64,000 nucleotides of DNA from Proteles cristata cristata (lineage: Eukaryota; Chordata; Mammalia; Carnivora; Hyaenidae): assembly GCA_017311185.1 (NCBI GenBank), contig JAESUZ010003526.1:992001-1056000 (forward strand), in the 5' to 3' direction. Of this stretch, positions 10,333 through 24,000 are shown one piece after another (positions within the stretch are counted from its first letter, which is position 1; each line of letters opens with the position of its first letter). The position numbers and the translations under genes were made by a program. The notes below the pieces were generated by a model. It ran no database searches. It was given only the letters and a program-made list of their open reading frames with translations, and was not told the origin of the DNA.

Positions 10333-11857
10333 CGAGTCACATTCTTTGTAGGTACCCCTGGCCCTCGTTGGTCCTCTTAGGGCTTTGGTCACTTGTGTGT
10401 GTGTTTCTGTTTGGAAATCATAGCTATAGGTCAGTTTTCATTGTAGTGCTCCATTTTCCCCATCGCCGGATGCCCATCACAGGCACCCTGTGGGAGAGTG
10501 CTCTCCTAGCCTGCTGCTGCGTCCTTACCTGTAACGCTGCCCAGTGGGCCATGCAGTTACTGCAGAGAGACGCGCACTAGGAGCCTTGTTTAGGACGGTG
10601 ACACGCTACACGCGGCATCTCCGCACCGTGGAGTACTCACAGCAGTTCAGAAGAACACCATGGGTCTGTATTTTGTAACCCCTGGTTGTTAAAATATATT
10701 ATTTAACAGATAAGGAGACTATAGATAAATGTGCATGATGGTTTTCTTTCTTTTTTTTTTTTTGCATTAGAAAGGTATTTTTGTACCTATTTTTTATGGC
10801 CTGGGGGTCGCATGTGAATGTGTAAAGGTCTGATGGTGTCCGTTTTGACTTGATAAGAGCTGTCCGTTCCGGGGGACAGGGGTGGGAAGGAGCCTGAAAT
10901 TGGGGCTGGTGATGTCAGCCATAACTATCAAGTTTCAGTTTCTCACAAGGAGAATGTGTTCGTGTAATTAAAATTTAAGAGTAACAAAAAAAGAGCCTCT
11001 CGGCTCTGGTCCCTTCGAAATCTCCTTCCCGGAGCCATCAAGGAGAGGAAATGCCGTGGGCTTACTGGGAAAGTGCCCCCCTTCCCCGTGCCTGCTGGGT
11101 TATTGCTGCGGCATCTAGTCCTGCCCCTTCCTCGGCTGATAAGGACCCAGCCCAGAGAATGGAGGGGCCTGTGGGACCCTGCCTTGGCTCCGAGGACACT
11201 CAGGCCAGGGGCTTTCTGTCTCTGCCCTGCTGCCTGTCAGTTGGGTGGTTGCTTTCCTTCCCTTCGGCGCCATTGTCTGCTCTCGGCCTTGTGTTCCAGT
11301 TTGGAAAAAACTCAGGTGACAAGGTCGGGCTTAGATGTGACTCAGGGCATCAGAGAGGCAGCTGGTAGCCAAGGGGGAGGTTTGGGGATAAATAGTTATT
11401 ATAGGAAAAGCTGGGCACAGATGGGCTATTTATTAGTCACGTAAGGATCGAGCAGTCCATGTCCTTGCTAATGGCTCTGCCATTTTTCTGTGTGTTAATC
11501 CAGGAGGAATTTTGTTGTCAGAGAATAGAAGGAGGTTGTCCATAATTGACTTTAAGCAGCAAACAGTAAAACACTGAGCTCTTCAGCTCCGCCTTTCTTG
11601 TAAGTTTATCATTTGTTCCCAGTGGTCATGAAAACTAATTAAATCATGCAGTAACATTTTTTCCATGAATCCAGAACCCTGAAATCCAAACAAACTTTTT
11701 ATTTGTCCATACATGTATTTAATATAAAAGACTCCATCATGGTGAAAACTAATTGCCTTCAGCTTAAGTCATTTGCTAGTAAAAAAAAACAAAAAGAGTT
11801 CATTCAGTTGAATTTCATATTCTATGGCAGTTTTTAATATACTCTCAATCCTCCTAG
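10333..11857. other. Intron 1, unassigned, low in repeats
   Basis: About 1.5 kb next to exon 2 without SINE or L1. This is unusual for the window. The two overlapping open frames at 11.05-11.44 kb show no known protein. Confidence 0.4.
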
Positions 11858-12008
11858 GCTCTGAGAATTGGAAAACCAAGAAGGTTTTGATGTTTTGTGT
11901 GGCGCCACCTGAATTAGAAACCAAGATGAACATAACGAAAGGAGGTCTGGTGTTGTTTTCAGCAAATTCTAATTCATCGTGTATGGAGCTTTCAAAGAAA
12001 ATTGCTGA
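11858..12008 (+). CDS. PRPSAP2: PRPSAP2 exon 2 (32-nt 5' UTR + codons 1-39, split codon 40)
   Basis: The acceptor CTCCTAG ends at 11857 and the donor GA|GTGAGT follows 12008. Coding starts at the ATG at 11890 ([12 protein letters not shown]). The first ATG has a poor context (T at -3, T at +4). The in-frame Met13 at 11926 has A at -3 and matches where the PRPSAP1 paralogue starts. The exon ends in phase 2; the E40 codon is completed by the G that opens exon 3. Confidence 0.96.
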
Positions 12009-15000
12009 GTGAGTACTTTGTGCCATTAAAATCCATATTCATTATGTCACGTTTTAAGAAAAAAAAATGTTTATTTTTGAGAAAGAGAGAGAGAGAGGCA
12101 GAGGCAGGCAGACACAGGTTCTGAAGCAGGTTCCAGGCTCCGGGCTGTCAGCACACAGCGTGATGTGGGACTTGAACCCATGAACCCTGAGATCATGACC
12201 TGAGCCGAAGTCGGATGCTTAACTGACTGAGCCAGCCAGGCGCCCTCATTATGTCATGTTTTAAATTTGATGATCGGAATCAAATTTGATGAGAGCAGAT
12301 GTTTCATAGTTGGTCTGTGTATCGTCTATTAAGGGCTAACTTTTTTTTGTAAACTGTTCTAACTCCTTACACATTCATTTGGCAGACATTTATTGAGACA
12401 TTTGCAAGTGCCAGGGATTCTGTTAGGTGCCACATAAGTAGAGAATTACTTGCGTATGAAGAGCAATGAAGTGTATCCTGTATGAACATAGCTCACATAG
12501 ATTATAGTTCAGTTTAGTTTTAGTTATTTATTAAATCAGGATTGAACCTCCTACCATGTACTAGGCCTTGATCTAGATATTGGGGATTAACAGTGAACTG
12601 AACAGTCAGGATCCTTCCTTCTGTGTAGTAGGGGAGCCAGACAAGAAGGAAGTCGAGAAGACAGGAAAATTCCCGGTGGTGATATAGGTAGTGTGATGAG
12701 AACAGGACGAAAGGGGAGGTTCGTGCAGCTCGTTCTGTTTAGCTTGGCTGGTGCCTTTAAGCCCAGGGGATGGTATGCGAATTGAGAAAGCCAAAGCCTC
12801 CAGGCAGAGAGAACAAGGTTCAGGGCAGGAGGGGTTGGTGTAGCCCAGAGGCATGGCTGGAGGGCCCAGGGCACAAGGAAAGGGTCGCTGACCAGGCTGA
12901 GCTGGCCCCCTGGAGGCCCCCCTGGGGAGGCGTGGGGTGGGGGTGGGGGGCTGGGTAATGAAGGGACAGAACAGTACCACATCCACTTTGAATTTTAGAG
13001 TAACAGTGCCTCTTTTATTTCTCTTTGTCTTATTTTTAATCCATTTGTGATTCATCCTTAAGTAGTAAAAATGTTGAGTCGATTTCATTTCTATTACCTT
13101 TTCAGCTTTTCCCCCCTTTTCTCTTCCCTAGGCGGCTGGGAGTAGAGATGGGCAAAGTGCAGGTTTACCAGGAACCTAACAGAGGTAAGCTATCTCAGAC
13201 ATGCGTGTGATGTTGACCTTTCTGTGGAATGTGACATGCTGGCTCTGTCCTTCATCCTGCGCTCCTAAACCAGTGGGACCCAGCGGCCAATTATTCCCGC
13301 CTGCAGGAAGTCAGGCGGGCAAGGCGGTGAACACCAACTGGGCGTAGAACGCCTGGGGACCCGGGCTTCAGTTCTCAGACCTCATCCAGTGAAGAGCGCA
13401 GATGGGTACAGCCGGTCCACTGAAGGAGGTTCTCGCTCAGCAGTTCTGTGGATTTGTGTCCCGTTAGGGAGGACGAGAAAGCCCTGTGTGGCCACAATGC
13501 TAATTGGTTGCTATTCTTTACTTCCCCACAAGCTGCTGTTAGGAGATGTTTTGCTAACTGATTTCTTTCATTCTATAAACACCCCGCATTCTACACATGT
13601 TACTTACTCTTTGTAATTTCTGTAGAAATGGTGGAGTTTTGAAATTATTCTAGCAGGAACGATGGACAGCTTGTAAGGACTCGAGGGTCAGACGACTTAT
13701 TCTTGGCAAGTTGTTTGATTTTTCTCAACTGCAAACGATTCAGGGTGTCTTGAAGATTAAATGGTGTAATTTGTGTGCCTTTGCACTTCTTGGTGCATAG
13801 TAGGTGCTCAGAAAATACTGGTTCCTGTGCTTTTCCATTGTAGGATTTTGGCAACTATCCAAATTTTGGGGGAACTTAGAAGACACTTTGATGAAAAGGC
13901 ACAAATTTGTTTTCCTCCTTTATTTCTCCATTGCTGCCTCCTCTTTCCTGTCTCCCAGGATCTCCCATGTGGCTTCAGTAGGAAAAACGTGTAATTGAAG
14001 AAAATACGCAGGGAGAGTTTGGAGAAGGTTCTGCTGCTAAAGCAGATGGCATGATGCCCTTTGTGTAGCCTGGAAGGGAAGGTTAGGGAGAGTTGGCTGC
14101 GGAAGGCCCAGGAGGAGGTTAGTCCGCCTCTGGGTTTGTGCCTGAGGGCAGGGAAAATACTTGGTGTCCTGGGAAGAGAGGCAGGAGCTGACATTTGTAG
14201 AGTCCTCTCTAGCACCAGGGACCGGAGAGCTGCGCTCAGGGCTGATGTTAGCAGTGAAGTCCCCAAAATGACATCAGGGTTCAAACCCCGCCCTCCTCGG
14301 CTCTAAAACTCATTTTCTTTCCTTACTACCATATACTCCTTTGCAAACCGTATTCTGCTGTTTCCAACATTTTTGACAAAAACGTCCAGTAAAAAGGTTG
14401 AGAGACCAGAGCTGTGAATATCCACGTGCATGTCTGCCATGCGCAATATGAATATGAATGTGTGGAACCTTTTGAAAGTAAGTTGTGGGCATCAGGTCAC
14501 CTAAGCCCTGAATGTCCAGCCACGCCCCTCCTGAGGATAAGGACTTTGTCCTGCTGCTGTTGTCACGTGTGAAGAAATTAATGAGTATCCTCTAATTATG
14601 TAATATCTAGTCAATATTCAGATTCCCTTGTTGTCCTGGAAAGCCTTTTACAGCTGTTTGGTGTTTTATTTTTTCCAAACCAGGATTCTTGGCTCAAGCG
14701 AGGTGTTTTCTTTTTCTTTTTTTTTTTTTTTAAACGTGTATTATTTTTGAGAGAGAGAGAACGCAAGCAGGGAGGGGCAGAGAGAAGGGGACAAAGGACC
14801 CAAACTGGGCTCCATGCCGACACCAGCCAGCCCGATGTGGGGCTCAAACTCACGAGCTATGAGACCTTGACCTGATCTCAAAGTTGGATGCTCAACCGAC
14901 TGAGCCAACCAGGCGCCCCTCAACTGATGCGTTTTCTGTATCTCTTTAGTTTTTTCTAATCTAGAATATTCCTTTTCTTCGTGTGACATTGACTTTGAAG

Positions 15001-18000
15001 AATGTTGTGCTTTTGTCTAATTGTTTCCTTGTGGCCTCTCACAGGTTTTTGGAGAGGAGAGATGTTAGACCTTATTTATCCTTATTCTCATAACATTATT
15101 ATAATACTTAGGGCCTAAAAAGTTCATACTTGTTGCTGGTTTTATGAACGAGTGTGTAGTTTCCCATAGAGGCGCCCTGCTCAGCATGGCGCGGCGCTCC
15201 CTGCCTGTATAGAAGTAAGAAGGTAGATTTACTTGGTCCAAATCAGCAGTGGAATTCTCTCAGAAGCACGAAATGCGATGTTGACACACTTAAAAAGGTG
15301 ACTGATGCCAGTGTCATCATTGACGGCACCTGAGGCCTCGTGCGGCTTTCAGCAGCTCCATTCTCCGCGTTTTGTAATCTTGGGGATGAGGTGGGTTTTT
15401 TGGTGTTTTTTTCAAAAATTTAAATTATATGCCGTCTTCACCAACCCTTTTTTTCCTTTTCCTGCCAGAAACAAGAGTGCAGATTCAAGAATCCGTGAGG
15501 GGAAAGGATGTTTTCATCATCCAGACTGTCTCAAAGTGAGTCCTCACCCAACAGACACGGGGGTTCTCTGGGTTTCTTTCTGGGCAAGAGTGCTTAGAAC
15601 TGTAAGAGCCCGCTAGACGGGAAGAATTCTGACCGTTTTAAAATCGGTACGTCTTATTTTGCTAATTTTCGTGACGTGACTGCTGACTTTTACGAGTTCT
15701 TTCTGTGTTCTCGAAGGGTGGAAGTAACCAGGTACTGGAGCAGAGGCTCTTAACGAGAATACGACCCATGACATTGCCACTCAGTGGCCAGGATTTTGTA
15801 AAACTTGCAAGGAAGCTTCTCTGCTTCCCAGAAAAGGGCACCGGGAAGGGGGTTCACTTAGTTGGTGTTCTTAACGCTTTGACTGCAGGTCATGTAAAAA
15901 TGACCACCACGTATTATTATGTAGCTTAAACGCTGAGAAGGTAAAAGGATGTAGGTGTGACATTTGACAGACTTCTGTGTGTTCAGGAAGTTGTCGAGGC
16001 CACGGATGTGTAAGGTGGGTGTAGAGGAGTCTGTGTGTGACGTTCTCTGCATTGTTTTTTTAATCCAGTGCCACTCTGCACAGACGCCCTCGAATGCCTC
16101 TCTCATGAAAGTTCTTCACCTTAGAGCGGTTTTAACGATGTCTGGAAATCACTTGTAGAGTGTATTGTTTTTGAGCTTAGAGATGCTAAATTTTGCGGCA
16201 TGTCAGAGCTGTGTTTCTGTGTATAACAAATACCAGAGGAAGGGAAGAAGAGCCTGGTTTCGGGAGAATTTAGACTCGCAACACATGTGCTGCCACCTAA
16301 GTGTCCTGGCCCAGGGTTCACTGGAATGGAGTCTCGTATTCACCTGGCTCCACTGGGAAGAGCAATTGGAGGGGACCTGTCGTCGCATGCCATGCCCTCC
16401 TGGGACCGTGTGTGCCGCGGAGCAGGGACGGGGCGACTTGCCTTCCCTGCCACCCTCGTTCCGGTTCCTCTGCTGGGTAGCGCTCTCGGCAGACCTGGGC
16501 TGGGGGCACCGAGTTCCCGCGGCCCCTCCACCCAGCCTGCTGGAGGGCCGGGGTGCTGGTGGAGAACGCAGCCGTGGGCGCACCTCGCCCTTCCCCGTCG
16601 GGCGTCGGGGTGGGGAGAGCACAGAGCACAGGACGAGTTCATTGTTAGAGGTGAGCGCTGGCCAGCCTGTCGCAGCTCACAGGACACGGGTGCCCCTGCG
16701 CGCCTGACTTGGGAACCTCGGTGTAATTCTGCACTCCCTGTTGGGCCCTCTCCTCCTACCCCTTCACACAGGAGGCTTTTCTGAGTCTTCAGCTCTTCAG
16801 ACGCCAGGTCAGATCTGAGCAGAGAGCCTGTGCTCACTCATTCGTTCATTCACAAACACTGAGCGAGTGTCTTCCGGGTGCTGGTCGCTGTTACAGGTGT
16901 GTGAGATGCACGAATGCTTAAAACAGGGAAAGGTCCTTGTCCTCACGCAGTTTATTTTCTGAGACAGGCAGGTCGCTTGATAAGTAGATTATCTAGTTTC
17001 TCAGAGGCTGATGAGTGCTACGGAAGAAACCAGAACAGCCTGGCAGGGAATTGGGCGTGACGGTGGAGAAAGGGTGGAGAGAGGGCCACCAGGGCAGGCC
17101 TCAGCGTGAAGGCCACGTTTGACAAACGCTGGAAGGAAGTGGGAAAGTAAGCCAGGTGGCCAGCCAGGGAGAACATTCTAGAACTTTCCATCAGAGAGAG
17201 CACCTCGGGAAAGGGCCTCAGGTGGGAGTGAGGACTGACAAGGCGTCGGGTGTGGCCTGAGAGGGGGATGAGGAGGAGGAAGGGGGGCCACCAGGCAGAT
17301 CATGAAGGGGCCTTGGGAGCCATCGTGGGGCCATGGGGTAAGTGGGAAAGCATTTCTGGGTCTTGAGCAGAGGAGTGCATGACGTGACTTTGACCTGAAG
17401 AGCCAGCTGGCACCAAGTACAGAATGTGCTGCAGAGGGACTGCTGAGGGGCCGGGGCCTGTGGTAACCGGGCCGTCCCAGTTACCTGCTTGAGCAGGAGC
17501 TAGGCCCGGCCCCAGCGCAGCAGCGTGGCCGTAGCGGGAGGCCGTAACCTTCCAGAGAGGAGAACATTTGAGGGCGCCTCCGTTTTGCCCTGAGGAAACT
17601 GAAAGACTAGGTTGCCTTCACCTGACACAGAGAAGGTTTTACGATGAAGCAGGCTTTCAGGGGCAAGAGCGGCTCAGTTGGGTGTGTGAAGTTCCAAGTG
17701 GTGTCGTCAGGAAGCAGTTGGATTTGCTAGACTGGGGTTGGGAAGCTTGGACGGGGGGCGGGGGGGGGGTGACTTTGAGTCTCTGGCGTCTAGAAAGCGG
17801 TGAAATTCGGTGAGGAACCCGGTGATGAGGTGACGTCACAGGAGGGGGCAGATGCACGTCAGGCAGGAAGGGGGGAGAAAAGCGCAGAGGAAGCGGGGGA
17901 GGGGGCAGCACTGGCGGAAGTCCTAGAAGCCAAGTGGGTCAAGCAGGGCCAGCGGCGGGGGGAGCTGAGGCGAGAGGAGGAGGAGAACTGACCTTGGATC

Positions 18001-21000
18001 TAGCGCCGTGGAGGCTGTTGGTGACCTGGATTGGAACACGTTTGGGAGAGAGGAGCGGAGATGAGCTGGATGATACTCAGCGTGGATGACTCCCTTGAGA
18101 TGTATACGCAGGGGAGCAGAGAAGTTCGGGGCAGTGGGAAAAGTGGCCACCGGCTGTGGTTACTGGAACAACAGAATGTTGATAGTCCGATGGGTACAGT
18201 CTGCGGGGGGCGGGGCGGGGTGGCCAAACTGAGGACGGAGACCAGGAGGGAGGCTGTCTGGAGCCCTGTCTTCCAGGAGGCGGGGGCGGAGTCGCGGGTG
18301 GTTAGTGGGTCGTGTGGAGGGCTCGTGTCGGGGTAGCTCGGGTGTGGGAAGTCTCTGACGGAGGGCGGAGGGCGGGCAGACCCGTAGGCGCAGGTGCGTG
18401 TGGCGGTGGGAGCCCGTGGGGGCTCGCTCGTCCGACTGCTGTTGTCAGGAAGGAGGGAAGCAGGGTCATCGGCTGCGAGGGAGCGTGGCACTTGTTCACT
18501 CCTCTGCGTCTCGAGCCTGAAGTGTCGGTGGAGGCGGAGTAGCGCGGTGCTAACGCCTTGTCGGAGCAGGAGACCCTGTCCCGCATCTTACGCTCCTTGC
18601 TGGCCTTCTCTCCCTCGGAACACAGGGACGTGAACACCACCATCATGGAGCTCCTGATTATGGTGTACGCGTGTAAGACGTCCTGCGCCAAAAGCATCAT
18701 CGGCGTGATTCCCTACTTCCCTTACAGCAAGCAGTGCAAGATGAGGAAAAGGGGCTCCATTGTGTCCAAACTGCTGGCTTCGATGATGTGCAAAGCTGGT
18801 AAGAACGGAGACATTTGGTACTTAGGGGGCCCTGGGAGGTTTATCTTTTCTTTAGAAAGTGTAAAGCCCTGTCTTAACTAAATGTGAATGCTAAACAGAG
18901 TGCAAGGCATTTTTTTAAAGGTCTTTCACTGTGTTTAGCATTTTTTAAAAATAATTTTTAATTTAAAAAATTTTTAAATTTATTTTTGAGAGAGACAGAG
19001 TGCAGTGGCAGGGGGTGGGGGGAGGGCCAGAGAGAGGTAGACACAGAATCTGAAGCAGCTCCAGGCTCCGAGCTGTCAGCACAGAGCCCGACGCAGGGCC
19101 AGAGCCAATGGACCCGAGATCATGAGCTGAGTTGAAGTCGGACACTTAACCCACTGAGCCCCCCAGCGCTCCAGGAAGACCGTTTTTACAGACGGCTGAC
19201 GTATAATAAGAAAGCAGTGCAGAGAATTCTCTCCTGTTCCCACCTCTCTGAAACAATTAAGGAGAATGACTTATTTTTCCCCAAGTTCTTTATTTAAACA
19301 ATGGCATGGAAGCTACAAGTTACAGTCGCATTTAAGGGGAAAAGGCATTTGGAACCAAGCACTCACACAGCAACGACTTCTTGTCAGCCTTTTCCCAGGA
19401 CAGAGGAGCATAGTTTGCAAACCACATGCGTTGATTTGCGTTGTGCATTTTCCGGTTACCTCCTGAGCGTCTCCCTCTTGTTTTTGAACAGCTTCAGAGC
19501 TGTTGTGCACGTGCCTGTGTGGGCGGGATTGTAGAAGGCACGAATCCCGGAGCGTTGGCACATCGAGGGAAGGATTAAAAAGCTCCTGTATCACTGCGTT
19601 TGAACACAGATGCTTAGTATGGAATAAGTTTTCTGTAGCATTCCAGCGAAGGCAAAGAAACAAGCAAACCAAGGGGCGCCTGGGTGGCTTAGTCGGTTAA
19701 GCGTCCGACTTTCGCTTGGGTCGTGATCTCGCGGTTCGTGGGTTCGAGCCCCGCGTCGGGCTCTGTGACTGCCAGCTCAGAGCCTGGAGCCTGTTTCAGC
19801 CTGTGACTGCCTCTCTCTCTGACCCTCCCCTGCTCACGCTGTCTCTCTCTCTCTCCTAGAAATAAATAAAAAACATTAAAAAAAAAATTAAAAAGAAAAA
19901 AAAAGAAAAAGAAACAAGCAAACCAAAACTTGATGAAACTGAACCCCAGCAACCTCAGTGGTATAACCTATTGAAAAGTCGGTCTTCAGAGTGTTCAAAG
20001 CTGGCTGGAAGAAGCAGGGTGGTTCGACGAGCCTTCCGGAAAGATCCTGGTGTTCTCTTTTGGACTTGACCCTGGGTGGGGCACCACCCAGCTCCTTTGG
20101 TCAAGTTTTGCTGTTTAAAACTTTTCCAATTAGATTTTCCTTCTACGTTTTTTTAAAAAAAATTTCTAATGTTTGTTTATTTTTGATAGAGACAGAGAAA
20201 CAGAGTGTGCGCAGGGGAGGGACAGAGAGAGAGGGAGGCACAGAATCTGAAGCAGGCTCCAGGCTCTGAGCTGCCAGTACAGAGCCTGATGCGGGGCTTG
20301 AACTCACGAACCGTAAGATCATAACCTGAGCCGAAGTTGGACACTTAACTGACTGAGCCACCCAGGCGCCCCTCCTTATACTTTTCTGATATTCATTTCA
20401 AATATGATGATCATTTCAAGGGCCAGTGGGGGTGAAGGTTCTTCATTTCTTCCAGTTACAGGCTTGTGCACTTTGTCTTAAGATCTTAAGACAATATTTA
20501 TCTTAACGTGGCTTTGCTGTGCCCATTAAAGGAAGTTCAAGGAGATGTAACTTGCTCTAATGCAATTATAAGAGACATTTCTTCATCACTGTTACTTTTA
20601 CTGTCTTAAGACTATAAACTGATGTGAAAATCATGTATCTCCATGTACGAAAACCACTCAGTCTTTCCCTTCTGGTTGAGGAAAAACCCAGTTCCCCTCC
20701 TGTGTGTCTCTTCAACTCACGCAGATGTCACTTTTGGGCACCAAATATATAGAAGTGTTTTCTCACACTTAGCAATCTCCACAACACCAGCTGGGTATCC
20801 TGCAGTGTTTTCTTTTAATGTTCTTTTAATGTTTATTATTTTTGAGGAGAGAGAGCGTGAGTGGGGGAGGGGCGGGGGGTAGACAGAAGATCTGAAGCGG
20901 ACTCTGTTCTGTCAGCACAGAGCCCAATGTGGGGCTGGAACTCATAAACCGTGAGACCATGACCTGAGCTGATGTCAGATGCTTAACCGACTGAGCCCCC

Positions 21001-24000
21001 AGGTGCCCCAGGGTATCCTACAGTTTAACTAAATTCTGACGCTGTCTCCCTAGAGATAGACAGTTGTGCTTCTGAGCCATCTGCCGCGAATCGGAGGCTC
21101 CCAGGACCCATCCTCGGATTTGATTATTTGCGGGAGCAGCTTACAGAACTCGGGAAAACTGCTCACTTATTGTTTGTCACTTGATTGTAAAAGCAAACGA
21201 TAAAGAACCCAGGCGATCACCCTGCTGGAAGAGATGCGAGGCCCCGGATGTGGGGAGGCTGTGGAGCCCATGACCTCTCTGGGAGATACCGCTCTCCCAG
21301 CACCTCCACCTGTTCCCCTACCTGGGAGCTGCCCGAAACCTCTGCTTCCTTACACCTGTATCATTTCCATCCCTCCCCACCTCTGTAGAATGCAGGGCAG
21401 CGGTACTGAAAATTCTAAGCTCCAAGAGCCCACCAAGAGTCACCTCATTAGGGGGTGTCTGGGTGGCTCAATAGCGAGACCAGCTCAGGTCATGATCTCA
21501 TGGTTTCATGAGTTCGAGCCCCGCATGGGGCTCTGTGCTGACAGCTCAGAGCCTGGAGCCTGCTTTGGAGTCTATGTCTCCCTCCCTCTTTCTCTGCCCC
21601 TCCCCCACTCACAATCTCTGTCTCTCTCTCAAAAATAAATAAACATTAAAAGCAAAACCAAAGAGTCAGCTCATTAGAGCAAAAGGTGCTCCTAGTGCTC
21701 ATGTCACTTAGGAACGTACCAGGGTTTTAGGAGCTGGAGACGGGGATTGGAAGCCACTACATATGTTCTCTCTCAGTGTCGTTGAACCAAAAAACAAACT
21801 TCTTAGTGTCTCTCTGAGTGACAGAGATACTGAGTCTAGAATGATTTTGTAACACCTATTACACATAGTGTGTACATGTGCTTGTTTCTTGCAGTACAGC
21901 TGGTTTTGTAACCATTCATATGTTTGTATCTCTGCTTTGCTTCCAAAGGTCTCACTCATCTTATCACCATGGATTTACACCAGAAGGAAATCCAAGGCTT
22001 CTTCAATATTCCTGTTGATAATTTAAGAGCATCTCCCTTTTTACTACAGTATATTCAAGAAGAGGTGGGTCAGCTCACACTTCTGTAGTTTAACATTCTG
22101 TGTAAGGTTGAAAAGATACATTTCCATTTCCTTGGGCCGTCTGTAAAAGATTAAAATGTGGTGGAATCTCCTTAAAGCACTATTTACTTTATAAATGTAA
22201 TTCGGTGTATTTTGAAAAAATTTTTAAGTTTATTTTTGAGAGGGAGCATGAGTGGGGGAGGGGCGGAGAGAGAGGATCCAAAGCAGGTTCGACACTGTCA
22301 GCGTAGAGCCTGATGTGGGACTTGATCCCATGACCCATGAGATTGTGACTTGAGCCAAAATCAAGAGTAAGACACTTAACCAACTGAGCCAACTGGGTGC
22401 CCGTCTTTTAAAATTCTTAGTCTGCAGCTTGTTTCTTTTGCTGAGCTCTTTACATTGCTGTGTTTTCTTTTGGACGTCAGGTACCTAGGATTGGACTAGT
22501 TGTGATCGTGATCATGATCAAATAACTGTTGTCATTGGTCCATGGGTGCACTTGGCCCTCGTTTGTGTATCCATCGCTCTGCCTGTCTCTCTGTCCATGC
22601 ATCTGTAGTGGTCACCATCCGTGATCCTACCACCTAGGAAGAGAACTAGACTCATCATAACTGACATCCACTCGTGTGGTCCTTTTCTGTCGCATCCCCC
22701 TGCCTCCTCCCGCCCAAGGGGGCCACTGTCTTGAGTCTTGTTTCATCCTTCTCTTGACTTCCTCTGTAGGTGCTCTTATCACATATGTACGTACACATAC
22801 AGATAGCATTGAAAGACAGAAATTTTTTTAATTTCATAACATTTTTTAAATTTCATAACAAAAGAATCGAATTGTGTGATTTGGGGGAATTTTTTGTGTG
22901 CCGTTACGTTAGTAAGTCTCATCCGTGTTGCATGTCACGGCACATCCGTTTTGACTAGTGAGAAATCATCACTGTGCAGCCTTCTCACGGTTTCTTCATA
23001 GGTTTTTGCTCTTGTGATTGTGTCCCATGAACACTCTTGTATGTGCCTCTTGTGGAGCGTGAGCCAGGGTATCCTGGTTCTATATCATCGCCAGATGGCG
23101 TGGCATGTGCTTAATTTTTCCCAAAGCAGTTATGCCTTTCCATCCCGACCAGCAGTGAATTAGACAGTCTGTGGACCCATCATTGTTTCAATACTTGCAT
23201 TACCAGAATTTGAAGCCTTGGCCTGTTGAATGGCTATGGTGTGGTGTATGGCATCGTGTTCATGGGTCGATCTCTGATGATGTAAGAAATTGAGCATCTC
23301 TTTGTATATTTCCTTTTTTGGGAAAAGGTGTTTGATGCCTTTTCTTGTGTGTGTCCTCAGTGGTTTTGTGTGTTTCTTTTTGTGCTCCAGGCATCCTTTT
23401 TTAATTATGGGTTGTAGGCATTCATTAGTATTTATTTCATATGTATCTCCATTTGTAACCTGTAGTTTTCTTTAGGGAGCCTATGTAAGCAAAAACACTC
23501 AGATTTTTTTCCATTGAGTTGAAATTCACATAACATAAAATCAGCCAGTTTAGGGGTGCCTGGGTGGCTCAGTCGGATAACTGTCTGACTCTTGATGTCG
23601 GCTCAGGTCATGATCTCACGGTCTGAGACATCAAGCCCCACGTTGGGCTCTGTGGTGACAGCTCAGAGCCTGCTTGGGATTTTGTCTCTCCCTCTCTGCC
23701 CCTCTCCCACTCACACCTGCACATGCGTGCACATACTCTATCTTTCTCTCTCAAATAAACTTAAAAAAAAAAGAAATACTCCATGGGAGCTCACTGTTTA
23801 AAAGGACTTTTGGTTTTTTTGCCTTTTACCATGTACTTGGTTTAGTCGACCATATTGTGCTGGATGGAAGATGCCATCGGTTAAGGTGTACAGTGTTAGG
23901 TTGTCAGGAACCACGGTAGGTTAGCTGTGTGGCACAGTGCCTTTGCGTCAGTCAGTGACCCTGTTCTGCAAGGCTGATGCCACGTCTCCCTGTTTGACAG

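Noticed and set aside
16165..16837. Open frames up to 180 codons on both strands in intron 4.
   Set aside because: GC-rich intronic DNA; no exon boundaries or domains.
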